A stretch of DNA of 64,000 nucleotides from Nonlabens arenilitoris (GTDB lineage Bacteria; Bacteroidota; Bacteroidia; Flavobacteriales; Flavobacteriaceae). The stretch is taken from contig NZ_MTPW01000001.1 of assembly GCF_002954765.1 (NCBI RefSeq), forward strand, positions 1,749,501 through 1,813,500, in the 5' to 3' direction. Below the pieces are notes generated by a model, which made no database searches, had not been told where the DNA came from, and saw only the letters and a list, made by a program, of their open reading frames with translations. Positions 1 through 8,638 of this stretch are shown piece after piece (the stretch's first letter is position 1; every line of letters starts with the position of its first letter). The position numbers were made by a program, and so were the translations under genes.

Positions 1-15
1 TTAGTTTTTAGGATT

Positions 16-1272
16 CTATAAAGAAAAAGCTTTCTTTACTTCGTCCACATAATCTAATTTTTCCCATGTGAATAACTCTACAGTCTTTTCTACACGACCA
101 TTATACGGTGATTCAAAAACTAGTGTTTCTGTACGAGGCTCACGACCCATATGACCATAAGCAGCCGTTTCAGAATAGATAGGATTTCTTAGTTTTAATC
201 TACTTTCTATCGCAGCAGGACGCATGTCAAAGATTTGAGCAACTTTTTTAGAGATTTCTCCATCGGTTAAATCTACAGTTGATGTCCCATAAGTATCTAC
301 ATGTATAGAAGTAGGTTCTACCACACCTATTGCATAGGATACCTGTACTAGAACTTCAGTAGCAAGACCAGCGGCAACTAGGTTTTTTGCCACGTGACGT
401 GAAGCATAAGCAGCACTACGATCTACCTTAGAAGGATCTTTACCCGAGAAAGCTCCACCACCATGAGCACCTTTACCACCATAAGTATCTACAATAATCT
501 TACGACCGGTAAGTCCAGTATCTCCATGCGGTCCACCGATTACAAATTTTCCTGTTGGGTTAATGTGGTAAGTGATTTTGTCATTAAAGAGCTTTTGAGC
601 ATATGCTGGTAATTGCTCGATAACTCTAGGGATTAAAATTTCAACAAGGTCTTTTTTAATCTGTGCTAGCATCGCATCATCATCTTCATTAAAAGGATCG
701 TGCTGTGTAGAAATAACAATAGCATCTATACGTTGCGGTATGTTATCATCATTATACTCAATCGTTACTTGTGATTTTGCATCTGGACGCAAGTAGGTTA
801 TCTGATCCATTTCACGACGCAATTTTGCTAGCTCGATAAGTATTTTATGAGAAATATCTAAGGCTAGTGGCATATAATTATCAGTCTCTGCCGTTGCATA
901 ACCGAACATCATTCCTTGATCACCAGCACCTTGTTCCTCTTTATTCTCACGATCAACACCTTGATTAATATCTTGTGATTGTTCATGGATTAAAGAAATT
1001 ACACCACAAGAATCGCCGCTAAACTGGTAAGCACCTTTGGTATAACCTATCTTGTTAACCACTTCACGAGCAATGTGTTGTGCGTCTATATAGGTGTTTG
1101 ATTTTACCTCACCGGCAAGTATAACTTGACCAGTAGTCACCATAGTCTCACAGGCTACTTTAGATTCTGGATCAAAGGCTAAAAAATTATCTAATAAAGC
1201 GTCACTGATTTGATCAGCAACTTTATCTGGATGTCCTTCACTTACGGACTCACTTGTAAATAAATATGGCAT
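16..1272 (-). CDS. metK: S-adenosylmethionine synthetase
   Basis: Makes S-adenosylmethionine from methionine and ATP in the cytosol. The 418-residue length is usual for the family. The ATP-binding GHPDK motif is at residues 13-17, the GAGDQG motif at 115-120, and the glycine-rich GGGAFSGKD loop lies in the second half. The ATG start gives the canonical N-terminus with the [12 protein letters not shown] block. It is transcribed away from the metY operon. Its roughly 170-nt leader contains a probable SAM-II riboswitch and, 11-26 nt before the start codon, a perfect copy of the 16-bp palindrome. Feedback control by its own product is therefore likely. Identification is secure. Confidence 0.98.
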   Translation of the reverse strand: MPYLFTSESVSEGHPDKVADQISDALLDNFLAFDPESKVACETMVTTGQVILAGEVKSNTYIDAQHIAREVVNKIGYTKGAYQFSGDSCGVISLIHEQSQDINQGVDRENKEEQGAGDQGMMFGYATAETDNYMPLALDISHKILIELAKLRREMDQITYLRPDAKSQVTIEYNDDNIPQRIDAIVISTQHDPFNEDDDAMLAQIKKDLVEILIPRVIEQLPAYAQKLFNDKITYHINPTGKFVIGGPHGDTGLTGRKIIVDTYGGKGAHGGGAFSGKDPSKVDRSAAYASRHVAKNLVAAGLATEVLVQVSYAIGVVEPTSIHVDTYGTSTVDLTDGEISKKVAQIFDMRPAAIESRLKLRNPIYSETAAYGHMGREPRTETLVFESPYNGRVEKTVELFTWEKLDYVDEVKKAFSL

Positions 1273-1282
1273 TTAAGTATTG

Positions 1283-1298
1283 CGCTTTCGCGAAAGCG
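1283..1298. repeat. dispersed palindrome, perfect copy 1
   Basis: CGCTTTCGCGAAAGCG, a perfect 16-bp palindrome in the metK 5' leader just upstream of the start codon. As RNA it could fold into a 6-bp stem with a CGCG loop near the ribosome landing site. Confidence 0.95.
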
Positions 1299-1368
1299 AA
1301 CTTAAAAATCGCTCTCGACATTAATAATTTTAGAAGATAAAAAGGGCTGTATGCTCGAGTGCGGTACA

Positions 1369-1428
1369 CTGTTTTAGCGTTTATGTTTTCTAATTTGAAA
1401 ACGAGGTCGCAAGCAGCCAAATCTTTCC
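1369..1428 (-). ncRNA. probable SAM-II riboswitch in the metK leader
   Basis: Read on the minus strand, the leader carries the hallmark blocks of the SAM-II (metA motif) aptamer in order: GATTTGG, CTGCTTGC, ACCTCGTTTTC, a small GTTTTC/GAAAAC hairpin, then AACGCTAAAACAG. GGGG before the first block can pair with CCTC (one G-U) as P1. GCTG in the loop can pair with CAGT after GCTAAAA as the pseudoknot. SAM-II is known from Alphaproteobacteria and some Bacteroidota, upstream of methionine and SAM genes. The call rests on motif recognition without a covariance search. The expression platform is not obvious, because the aptamer ends about 95 nt before the start codon. Confidence 0.78.
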
Positions 1429-1441
1429 CCTAATTGAAGTG

Positions 1442-1449
1442 CAAATGTA
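1442..1449 (-). promoter_or_regulatory. putative -7 promoter element of metK
   Basis: Minus-strand TACATTTG matches the Bacteroidota -7 consensus TAnnTTTG. It lies about 13 nt upstream of the riboswitch GGGG, so transcription would begin at the 5' edge of the aptamer. A clear -33 TTG is not seen. Confidence 0.5.
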
Positions 1450-1570
1450 ATAAAATGAGCGCTATGTGTGCATTGTTATTATAGCTTTATTAACTATTTC
1501 TATAGAGATTAATGATTGCTTTTAATTTTAACGTTTGATTTAAAAATATGTAATTCAGTTTGTTAGGTCT

Positions 1571-1603
1571 AATTCCTATTGTGTTAGTAGGAATTTATTT
1601 TTT
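1571..1603 (+). terminator. terminator-like hairpin between the two riboswitches
   Basis: AATTCCTA (1571-1578) pairs with TAGGAATT (1588-1595) around a 9-nt loop and is followed by a T-rich tract. It reads as a terminator on the plus strand, although no plus-strand gene is visible upstream. It may insulate the metY promoter from transcription coming from metK, or terminate a small transcript. Confidence 0.4.
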
Positions 1604-1664
1604 AAAAAGTTTGGTAGTCTCAAAAAGTTTTATGAATCTTTACACTCACGTTCATAACCATATT

Positions 1665-1776
1665 GAAATTATCAAGAAAGGACGAGGGAACAGACCCATC
1701 GACTCCTTAGCAACCCTTAACGCTCGTTAAGAAGGTGCTACATTCTGCCCATTAAATTGGGATGAGATGATACACA
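1665..1776 (+). ncRNA. SAM-I (S-box) riboswitch upstream of metY
   Basis: The S-box signature blocks appear in order: TATCAAGAAAGG, ACGAGGGA, GACCCATCGA, CTCCTTAGCAACCC, a TTAACG..CGTTAA P3 hairpin, GGTGCTACATTCTGCCC, a P4 arm closing with GGGATGAGA, and GATA closing P1. SAM-I aptamers bind S-adenosylmethionine and normally switch methionine genes off. About 125 nt separate the aptamer from the metY ATG. A T-run sits at 1802-1809, but the hairpin before it is weak, so the switching mechanism is not resolved. Confidence 0.93.
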
Positions 1777-1900
1777 TGTAAGTAGGTTATACTAACAAGT
1801 TTCTTTTTTGATTTTCTATCTGGGCTGTAGGTCTGGACAGGAAGTACTTTTTCAATTTGGTTTTGTTCTTAAATCAATTTTTAATTTAAAAAGAAACAAA

Positions 1901-3193
1901 ATGTCAAATCAAAAATTTTCAACAAACGCACTTCATGCAGGTCATGACTTTAAAAATAATGGTGGAACTAGAGCAGTACCATTGTATCAAAGCACGGCAT
2001 ATGTGTTTAATAATAGTGATCATGCTGCAAACTTATTTTCTTTATCTGAACCAGGTTACATTTACTCTAGGATTAATAACCCTACTGTGGATGTACTAGA
2101 GCAACGGCTTGCGGCATTAGAAGGTGGTATAGCGGCAGTGGCGACAGCTTCAGGAACTAGCGCAATTTCTACTACACTATTAACCTTATTAAGAGCTGGT
2201 GATCACATTATAGCTAGTAGTTCTCTTTATGGCGGTACTTACAACTTGCTGTCGGTAACTTTACCTAGATTTGGTATCACTACTACTTTTGTAGATCCTA
2301 ACAAGGATGATGCTTTTACAAATGCATTACAAGAAAACACGAGAGCTATTTTTGTAGAATCTCTTGGAAATCCTAAGCTTGATGTACTTGATTTAAAAAA
2401 GATAAGTGCGCAAGCTATTAAAGCTCGAGTGCCATTCATCGTTGATAATACAGTTGCAACTCCTTACCTCTTAAATCCTATTGCGCATGGAGCAGATATA
2501 GTCATTCACTCGTTGACCAAATATATTAATGGGAATGGAACAGCTCTAGGTGGTGTGATTATAGATGCAGGTAAATTTGATTGGACTAATGGGAAATTTC
2601 CTGAGTTCACGGAGCCTAGTGCTGGATATCATGGCTTAATCTATGCAGATGTTTTGAAGGAAGCTAGTTTTATTGCTAAGGTACGTATTGAAGGTTTGCG
2701 CGATTTAGGAGCAGCCATTTCTCCTTTTAATGCATGGCAAATAATACAAGGATTAGAAACTTTGAATTTGAGAATTGAGAAACATTCTCAAAATGCGCTT
2801 GAATTAGCTCAATGGTTGAATGATAGAGATGAAGTAGAATGGGTAAACTATCCAGGTCTTAAAAATAATAGATATTATGCCCTAGCTCAAGAGTATTTAC
2901 CTAAAGGACAAAGTGGTATTGTAACCTTTGGTGTTAAAGGTGGATATGAAAGTGCTAAAAAGGTTGTAGACAGTGCTAAAGTTTTCTCTTTATTAGCAAA
3001 TATAGGTGACACTAAATCATTAATAATCCATCCGGCTAGCACAACACACCAGCAACTTGATGATGAATCCCAATTAAGTACTGGAGTAACTAAAGATCTA
3101 ATACGTTTATCAGTAGGATTAGAAGATTTATCAGATCTCAAAAAAGATTTAGAAGAGGCATTTTCTACCATTGATAAATCCGTGTTGATATAA
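1901..3193 (+). CDS. metY: O-acetylhomoserine sulfhydrylase (PLP-dependent)
   Basis: Cys/Met-metabolism PLP enzyme that makes homocysteine from O-acetylhomoserine and sulfide. The SLTKY motif places the PLP lysine at K207, and the 430-residue length fits MetY. I start at ATG 1901 (N-terminus MSNQKFSTNALHAG). An in-frame extension back to TTG 1808 would encode the riboswitch downstream region and looks like non-coding sequence. The stop overlaps the next start as TAATG, which suggests translational coupling to metX. It lies directly behind the SAM-I riboswitch. Cystathionine gamma-synthase is the main alternative, but the length and the MetX neighbour favour MetY. Confidence 0.93.
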   Translation: MSNQKFSTNALHAGHDFKNNGGTRAVPLYQSTAYVFNNSDHAANLFSLSEPGYIYSRINNPTVDVLEQRLAALEGGIAAVATASGTSAISTTLLTLLRAGDHIIASSSLYGGTYNLLSVTLPRFGITTTFVDPNKDDAFTNALQENTRAIFVESLGNPKLDVLDLKKISAQAIKARVPFIVDNTVATPYLLNPIAHGADIVIHSLTKYINGNGTALGGVIIDAGKFDWTNGKFPEFTEPSAGYHGLIYADVLKEASFIAKVRIEGLRDLGAAISPFNAWQIIQGLETLNLRIEKHSQNALELAQWLNDRDEVEWVNYPGLKNNRYYALAQEYLPKGQSGIVTFGVKGGYESAKKVVDSAKVFSLLANIGDTKSLIIHPASTTHQQLDDESQLSTGVTKDLIRLSVGLEDLSDLKKDLEEAFSTIDKSVLI

Positions 3194-4182
3194 TGAGTGC
3201 TTCTTTAAATCATATAAAATTACCAGATTTTAAATTAAGTAGTGGTAAAGAACAAGCTGTACATGTAAGTTATCAGATCTTTGGGTGTCAATTGCACACG
3301 GCACCCATTATATTGATTAATCATGCTTTAACGGGCAACTCTTCCGTATTAGATTGGTGGTCAGAGATTGTTGGTTCTGGAAAAGTTATAGATTCAAATC
3401 GCTACACCGTGCTCTCTATTGACATACCTGGAAATGGATTTGATGAAGAGGTAGATCACTTAATATACAATTATCAAGACTGGCGATTGAATGATGTGGC
3501 TCGAGTTTTTTATCAGGTTTTAAAAGAACTGCGAGTTTGTTACATACATGCTGGTATAGGTGGCAGTATAGGTGGTTGTTTACTTTGGGAAATGACTGTT
3601 ACTTATCCAGAGTTGTTTGGTACTATTATTCCTATTGCTGCAGACTGGAAAGCAACAGACTGGATAATAGCAAATTGTCATATTCAACAGCGATTGCTCT
3701 CAAATTCTATTCAGCCCATTGAAGATGCGAGACAACATGCAATGACATTTTATAGAACTGCTCAAAGTTTAAGATTTAAGTTTAATAGAGAGATATCCAC
3801 AGATTTCAAAGTTAAGTTATGGTTGAATTATCATGGTAAATCTCTTAAAAAACGATTTACATTACCAGCTTATAAGTTAGTCAATCAATTGCTAGCTACA
3901 TCAAATGCCGCTCAGAAATATGATGATAATATATTAAAAGCAATTGCAGATAGTGAAGTGAAAATTAGATTGATAGCTATCAATAGCGATGGCTTATTTA
4001 TAGCCCAAGAAGATCGAGAAACCTTTGAATTACTGCGGGATTATAGAGATATAAAATATAACGAAATAGATAGTATTCACGGTCATGATGCTTTTTTAAT
4101 AGAGCATCGTCAAGTAAATCAAATTCTTAAAAAATATCTCAAAGAAGTAGAACCTACTGCATCGCTAAAAGCGTGTGTCTAA
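3193..4182 (+). CDS. metX: homoserine O-acetyltransferase-like alpha/beta hydrolase
   Basis: An alpha/beta-hydrolase-fold acyltransferase expected to acetylate homoserine to supply MetY. The nucleophile elbow GGSIGG places the catalytic Ser at S125. A probable acid, D266, lies in NSDG, and the HGHDAFL block characteristic of MetX gives H298. At 329 residues it is slightly shorter than many MetX proteins. It starts inside the metY stop codon and is followed after 9 nt by homoserine dehydrogenase, so the three genes form a homoserine-to-homocysteine operon under SAM-I control. Succinyl rather than acetyl specificity cannot be excluded from sequence alone. Confidence 0.88.
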   Translation: MSASLNHIKLPDFKLSSGKEQAVHVSYQIFGCQLHTAPIILINHALTGNSSVLDWWSEIVGSGKVIDSNRYTVLSIDIPGNGFDEEVDHLIYNYQDWRLNDVARVFYQVLKELRVCYIHAGIGGSIGGCLLWEMTVTYPELFGTIIPIAADWKATDWIIANCHIQQRLLSNSIQPIEDARQHAMTFYRTAQSLRFKFNREISTDFKVKLWLNYHGKSLKKRFTLPAYKLVNQLLATSNAAQKYDDNILKAIADSEVKIRLIAINSDGLFIAQEDRETFELLRDYRDIKYNEIDSIHGHDAFLIEHRQVNQILKKYLKEVEPTASLKACV

Positions 4183-4191
4183 AACTTAATT

Positions 4192-5274
4192 ATGAATATC
4201 ATACATATATACTTATTTGGTTTGGGTAACGTAGGAAGTACGTTAATTAAACAAATTTTAGAAAGTCAGCATTTTTTCAAGACCCATCAAGGTATAGAAT
4301 TAAAGATAGTTGGATTAGCAAATAGTCGTAAAGTATTAACTACTGCTGATGGAATAGGAGATGATTGGGAGCAAGAGTTTGCACAAAAATCTATAACGAG
4401 ACGATCTGATGCATTTTATGATTTTGCATCGTCTTATGTTGAAGTACGTATCGCCGTAGATGCCACTGCAAGTAAAGAGCTTTCTCATTTTTATCCAGAG
4501 CTAGTCGAACAAGGTTTTCACGTTGTTACTGCTAATAAGATTGCAAATACGTTATCTCAAGAATTTTATGACAATCTACGCTTATTGCTTAGAGAAAGAG
4601 ATTTGTCATTTGAGTATGAGACTAATGTAGGTGCAGGTTTACCCATAGTCGATACCATACGTAATTTACATAAAAGCGGTGAAGAGATATTTGCTGTAAA
4701 TGGAGTTTTCTCTGGGTCATTAGGGTATATTTTTAATCGTTTTTCTGAGGAGGAATTACCGTTTTCAAGTATCGTATTAGAAGCGCTTAAAAACGGTTAT
4801 ACTGAGCCCGATCCACGAGAAGATTTATCTGGTAATGATGTGGCTAGAAAACTGTTAGTTCTTGCAAGAGAGACAGGACTAAAAATTGAATTTTCAGATA
4901 TTACAATAGAAAATTTAGTCATTCTTGATTTACAAACAGCCTCAGCAAATCAATTCATAGATAGAATAACAGAATTAGACAAACCTTTACTACATCGCAA
5001 ATCCCTATTGCAACCTGATGAGGTATTGCGACATTTAGGTAAACTAGATGTTGTCAATAAGAGTCTAGAAGTTTCTTTGCAAGTGGTAAAAAAAGATAGT
5101 CCTGCAGGACAATTACAAGGCAGTGATGGATTTTTTGAAATATATTCAGAATCTTATGCGTCACATCCATTAGTAATCAAAGGTGCTGGTGCAGGTAAGG
5201 CTGTTACAGCACGTGGATTATTATCTGATATCATTAAAATAGCAAAATCATGCCCGATTGTGATTTATAAATAA
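4192..5274 (+). CDS. homoserine dehydrogenase, monofunctional
   Basis: Reduces aspartate semialdehyde to homoserine, the branch point to methionine and threonine. The N-terminal Rossmann motif GLGNVG is at residues 10-15. The conserved blocks NVGAGLPIVDTIRN and GVFSGSLGYIFN follow, and then the family GYTEPDPREDLSGNDVARK block. At 360 residues it lacks an aspartokinase half and a C-terminal ACT domain, so allosteric threonine control is not evident. It is the third gene of the SAM-I-controlled operon, consistent with SAM regulating homoserine supply for methionine. It is equivalent to the C-terminal half of ThrA/MetL. Confidence 0.94.
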   Translation: MNIIHIYLFGLGNVGSTLIKQILESQHFFKTHQGIELKIVGLANSRKVLTTADGIGDDWEQEFAQKSITRRSDAFYDFASSYVEVRIAVDATASKELSHFYPELVEQGFHVVTANKIANTLSQEFYDNLRLLLRERDLSFEYETNVGAGLPIVDTIRNLHKSGEEIFAVNGVFSGSLGYIFNRFSEEELPFSSIVLEALKNGYTEPDPREDLSGNDVARKLLVLARETGLKIEFSDITIENLVILDLQTASANQFIDRITELDKPLLHRKSLLQPDEVLRHLGKLDVVNKSLEVSLQVVKKDSPAGQLQGSDGFFEIYSESYASHPLVIKGAGAGKAVTARGLLSDIIKIAKSCPIVIYK

Positions 5275-5352
5275 GCTCATTTAATATTCTCTGTAGTATT
5301 TTTCTAGAGTAGAATAAAGCAATTTAATCTCTAGAAAATACTACATTTGACC

Positions 5353-5763
5353 ATGCTATCACGTAAAACTAAATATGGTATTAAAGCATTAACTTATCTA
5401 GCAAAACTAGATGACAATGAACCTGTTTCTATTAGTACCATTGCAGATGCAGAGCATATCCCTCATAAATTTCTAGAAGCAATTTTACTAGAATTACGTA
5501 AAAACAGTATTCTAGGTTCTAGAAAAGGTAAAGGTGGTGGTTACTACTTAATGCAGTCTCCAGAAACGGTCCGTATGTCTGCTATACATCGTATCCTAGA
5601 AGGTCCTATCGCGATGCTGCCTTGTGTAAGTCTCAATTTCTATGAAAAATGTGATGATTGTGTTGATGAGGAAACTTGTGCTGTTAATAGATTAATGACT
5701 CAAGTACGTGATAATACATTAGAAATTCTTGAAAATCAGACGCTTAAAGATTTGATTAGATAA
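5353..5763 (+). CDS. Rrf2-family transcriptional regulator with cysteine cluster
   Basis: A 136-residue Rrf2-type winged-helix DNA-binding protein. The first 60 residues contain the family start (MLSRKTKYGIKAL) and recognition helix region. The C-terminal part carries four cysteines at C91, C100, C103 and C109, a pattern expected for an Fe-S or redox-sensing member. The start is ATG 5353, since the longer TTG start adds only two residues. It lies 78 nt after homoserine dehydrogenase and may be the last gene of the methionine operon. In related flavobacteria Rrf2 genes sit beside sulfate-assimilation genes, as I remember it. Here no cys genes follow, so the target is unknown. Confidence 0.9.
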   Translation: MLSRKTKYGIKALTYLAKLDDNEPVSISTIADAEHIPHKFLEAILLELRKNSILGSRKGKGGGYYLMQSPETVRMSAIHRILEGPIAMLPCVSLNFYEKCDDCVDEETCAVNRLMTQVRDNTLEILENQTLKDLIR

Positions 5764-6116
5764 TTTTTTTAATTTTATTACCCTATTAAGCTTATAGGAT
5801 ATATATTTTATTATATATTCGTCCTGTTATTTAATAATGACGTTAGTTTTGGATAGGTCGTACTAAAACACGAGTTGGGATTATTTGATTGGGCTGTTTT
5901 CAAATAATTATAAAAACTCGTGTTTAGACCTTATCGATACATCACTTAACTGATAATTATCATTGTGAAGTAATTATTTTTGACACTACTTCAATAAAAG
6001 CCCTTTTTCATTCATTTTACTTACTCAATTACTGGCTGTTGACTTGGTTACAATCCATTTGATGACGACCTTTGCATAGGTTAATCTTTTGGCCCTAATG
6101 TTGGTAGTATAAAGTT
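5764..6116 (+). other. 353-nt intergenic region with a long imperfect stem-loop
   Basis: At 5853-5934 three stem segments stack: ATA-GGTC with GACC-TTAT, AAACACGAGTT (5866-5876) with AACTCGTGTTT (5915-5925), and ATTATTTGA (5880-5888) with TCAAATAAT (5900-5908), closing an 11-nt loop. There is no T-tract behind it, so it is not an ordinary terminator. I do not recognise it as a known riboswitch. The remaining bases up to 6116 show no ORF or clear promoter. Confidence 0.6.
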
Positions 6117-7181
6117 ATGATTGAAACAGATATTCTTATTATAGGAGCAGGTCCTACAGGTCTATTTACCGTGTTTGAAGCAGGTTTACTAAAGTTAAAA
6201 TGCCATTTAATCGATGCATTACCACAACCAGGTGGACAGTGTAGTGAATTATATCCTAAAAAGCCTATCTATGATATTCCAGGCTTTCCTGAAGTCTTAG
6301 CTGGTGATTTAGTGGATAACCTCATGGAACAAATAAAACCTTTCCAACCTGGTTTTACATTAGGTGAACGAGCTGAGGATATTGAGAAATTAGAAGACGA
6401 TACATTTATAGTTACCACTAATAAAGGAACTAAGCATCATGCAAATGCTGTAGCCATTGCCGGTGGATTAGGATCTTTTGAACCTCGTAAACCGCAGATT
6501 GAAGGAATAGAGAGATATGAAGATCATGGAGTTGCCTACATGATTAAAGATCCTGAAACCTTTAGAGATAAAAAGGTCGTTATTGCAGGTGGTGGAGACA
6601 GTGCTCTAGACTGGTCCATATTTTTAGCAAACGTTGCTCAAGAAGTAACTCTTGTACATAGAAGAGAAGAATTCCGTGGTGCCTTAGATAGCGTTGAGAA
6701 AGTTCAAGAGCTAGTCACTCAAAATAAAATTAATTTGATAACACCTGCTGAGGTTACCGATGTAAAAGGTAATGGAAAAGTGGAGGCTGTTACAATCACT
6801 ATACATGATGAAGCAAAACGTTTTCAAGAAATACAATGTGACGCATTTGTGCCATTGTTTGGTTTATCTCCTAAATTAGGGCCCATCGCAAATTGGGGAC
6901 TCGAAATTGAAAAAAATGCCATTAAAGTTGATAATACACTAGATTATCAGACTAACATACCAGGTATTTATGCTATAGGAGATGTGAATACTTATCCAGG
7001 TAAATTAAAATTGATATTATGTGGTTTTCACGAGGCGACATTAATGAGTCAAAGTGTTTACCAACGCATGAATCCTAATAAAAAATATGTTCTTAAATAT
7101 ACTACTGTAGGTGGTATCGATGGTTTTGACGGTTCTCGTAAAGAGGCAGAAAAAGCCGTGATTAAAAAAATAGGGTCTTAA
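6117..7181 (+). CDS. ferredoxin-NADP+ reductase, thioredoxin-reductase-like
   Basis: A 354-residue FAD/NAD(P) flavoprotein of the TrxR-like ferredoxin-NADP reductase type. The N-terminal FAD motif GAGPTGLF starts near residue 9, the NADPH motif GGGDSALDW lies near 160, and the C-terminal FAD motif YAIGDVN near 285. The CxxC redox pair of thioredoxin reductase is absent from the NADPH domain, which argues against disulfide reduction. The stop overlaps the start of the ferredoxin gene (TAATG), so the two are coupled and probably form an electron-transfer pair. The electron acceptor is not encoded in this window. Confidence 0.9.
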   Translation: MIETDILIIGAGPTGLFTVFEAGLLKLKCHLIDALPQPGGQCSELYPKKPIYDIPGFPEVLAGDLVDNLMEQIKPFQPGFTLGERAEDIEKLEDDTFIVTTNKGTKHHANAVAIAGGLGSFEPRKPQIEGIERYEDHGVAYMIKDPETFRDKKVVIAGGGDSALDWSIFLANVAQEVTLVHRREEFRGALDSVEKVQELVTQNKINLITPAEVTDVKGNGKVEAVTITIHDEAKRFQEIQCDAFVPLFGLSPKLGPIANWGLEIEKNAIKVDNTLDYQTNIPGIYAIGDVNTYPGKLKLILCGFHEATLMSQSVYQRMNPNKKYVLKYTTVGGIDGFDGSRKEAEKAVIKKIGS

Positions 7182-7504
7182 TGGATCAAGATGTAAATAT
7201 TACCATTATTGATAGAGAAGGCGTTGAACATCAAGTGCAAGCGCCTACAGATATGAATATGAATTTAATGGAAGTTTGTAAAGCTTATGAACTACCAGTA
7301 GAAGCTGTATGTGGTGGCATGGCTATGTGTGCCACATGTCAGGTATATATTAAGAGTGATCACGATTTAGGAGAACGCAATCCAGATGAAGAAGCCATGT
7401 TATGGGAAGCATTACATGTGCAAGATAACAGCCGTTTAGGATGTCAAATTCCGATTTCTGACGATTTAGAAGGACTGATTGTCGAATTAGCGCCTGAGCA
7501 GTAA
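7181..7504 (+). CDS. adrenodoxin-type [2Fe-2S] ferredoxin
   Basis: A 107-residue [2Fe-2S] ferredoxin. The cluster ligands are C44, C50, C53 and C88, matching the C-x5-C-x2-C...C pattern of the adrenodoxin/Isc group. An acidic helix segment (around residues 60-75) lies between the ligands and would form the partner-binding face. It is translationally coupled to the upstream ferredoxin reductase and presumably receives electrons from it. In related genomes such a pair may serve sulfite reductase or other oxygenases. No client enzyme is adjacent here. Confidence 0.93.
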   Translation: MDQDVNITIIDREGVEHQVQAPTDMNMNLMEVCKAYELPVEAVCGGMAMCATCQVYIKSDHDLGERNPDEEAMLWEALHVQDNSRLGCQIPISDDLEGLIVELAPEQ

Positions 7505-7526
7505 TCTATTTTCATACTTTAGCACA

Positions 7527-8636
7527 ATGAAAAAATTGATCATTGTGTTTTGTTGTATCGCTTTCGCGAAAGCGTCTCTCGCACAAGAATCAGTTGTTTA
7601 TTCTTTTCCCGCTATACATAATATCGAAGCCTCTTATTTATATGGGGCCATTCTCGAGCATAATCCAGACATCGCACACCTCATATCTGATCATCCTACT
7701 GGTGTAATGTTGCGTTACAATCGGAAAACTTTTGGGGAGAACCAATGGGAATCTAGGTATGGATATCCAGATTGGGGATTTTCTGGTATTTATCAAGATA
7801 TGAAGAATCGTTATTTAGGTGAGGCATATGGAGCATATGGCCACTATAATTTTTACTTCCTTAATCGCAACTTAAATTTAAGTATAGGAACTGGACTAGC
7901 ATGGATGACTAAACCGTTTGATCCAGTAACAAATGCTCGTAATAATGCCTATGGTTCTAGACTTACAAGTTCTACATATTTATTAACTAATTATAAGCGT
8001 GAAAATTTATATAAAGGGATAGGCCTACAAGCTGGCTTTACAATTGTTCATTATTCAAATGCAAATGTTAAAGCGCCTAATAATTCAACAAATTCATGGT
8101 TGTTTACCGCTGGTTTAAATTACACATTAAACAATGACAAAACACCAATTTATAAAAGATGGGAGAAGACATCTTATAAAGAAAATATAAGGTTTAATGC
8201 AGTCGCCAGATTTGGTGTGAATGAAAGTGACGTGCGAGGTAGCGGGCAATACCCTTTTTATACTTTCTCATTTTATATGGATAAACGTATAGGTTTTAAA
8301 AGTAGTCTTCACGCAGGGACTGAATTAATGATATCTGAGTTTTTGAGAGAATATAGGGATTATCAAGCAAATAGTTTTCCTGATAGTGGTATTAATGGAG
8401 ATGAGAACTTTCAAAGAGTAGGTGTTTTTTTAGGGCACGAATTACACCTAGGAAAAACGAGTGTGATAACTCAGGTAGGATATTATATGTACAGGCCTAT
8501 TAACTTTGAAAAAAGTATATATAATAGGATGGGCTTGCAGCGCAGATTTAATGATAATCTATTTGCTAGCTTATCGTTGAAATCCCACGGAGCAGCAGCA
8601 GAAGGTGTTAGTCTAGGAATAGGATATAGATTATAG
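7527..8636 (+). CDS. acyloxyacyl hydrolase / PagL-like lipid A deacylase
   Basis: A 369-residue secreted beta-barrel protein with an N-terminal signal peptide (about residues 1-19). The HYSNAN segment places a His-x-Ser pair at H175/S177, as in PagL-type lipid A 3-O-deacylases, and the preceding strands resemble the acyloxyacyl hydrolase family. It would sit in the outer membrane and trim acyl chains from lipid A. Unusually, the signal-peptide coding sequence contains a perfect copy of the 16-bp palindrome, read as AFAKA. It is followed after 2 nt by the GIN-domain lipoprotein gene, so the two are probably cotranscribed. Confidence 0.8.
   Translation: MKKLIIVFCCIAFAKASLAQESVVYSFPAIHNIEASYLYGAILEHNPDIAHLISDHPTGVMLRYNRKTFGENQWESRYGYPDWGFSGIYQDMKNRYLGEAYGAYGHYNFYFLNRNLNLSIGTGLAWMTKPFDPVTNARNNAYGSRLTSSTYLLTNYKRENLYKGIGLQAGFTIVHYSNANVKAPNNSTNSWLFTAGLNYTLNNDKTPIYKRWEKTSYKENIRFNAVARFGVNESDVRGSGQYPFYTFSFYMDKRIGFKSSLHAGTELMISEFLREYRDYQANSFPDSGINGDENFQRVGVFLGHELHLGKTSVITQVGYYMYRPINFEKSIYNRMGLQRRFNDNLFASLSLKSHGAAAEGVSLGIGYRL
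7559..7574. repeat. dispersed palindrome, perfect copy 2
   Basis: CGCTTTCGCGAAAGCG inside the signal-peptide codons of the PagL-like gene, read as AFAKA. Confidence 0.95.
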
Positions 8637-8638
8637 AA

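Noticed and set aside
1808..1900. In-frame upstream extension of metY from a TTG at 1808
   Set aside because: It lies in the riboswitch expression region, uses a rare start, and adds 31 residues that do not fit MetY. ATG 1901 gives the family N-terminus.
5853..5934. Stem-loop as an integron attC site or a terminator
   Set aside because: The ends do not show the GTTRRRY/RYYYAAC core sites and there is no T-tract, integrase or cassette.
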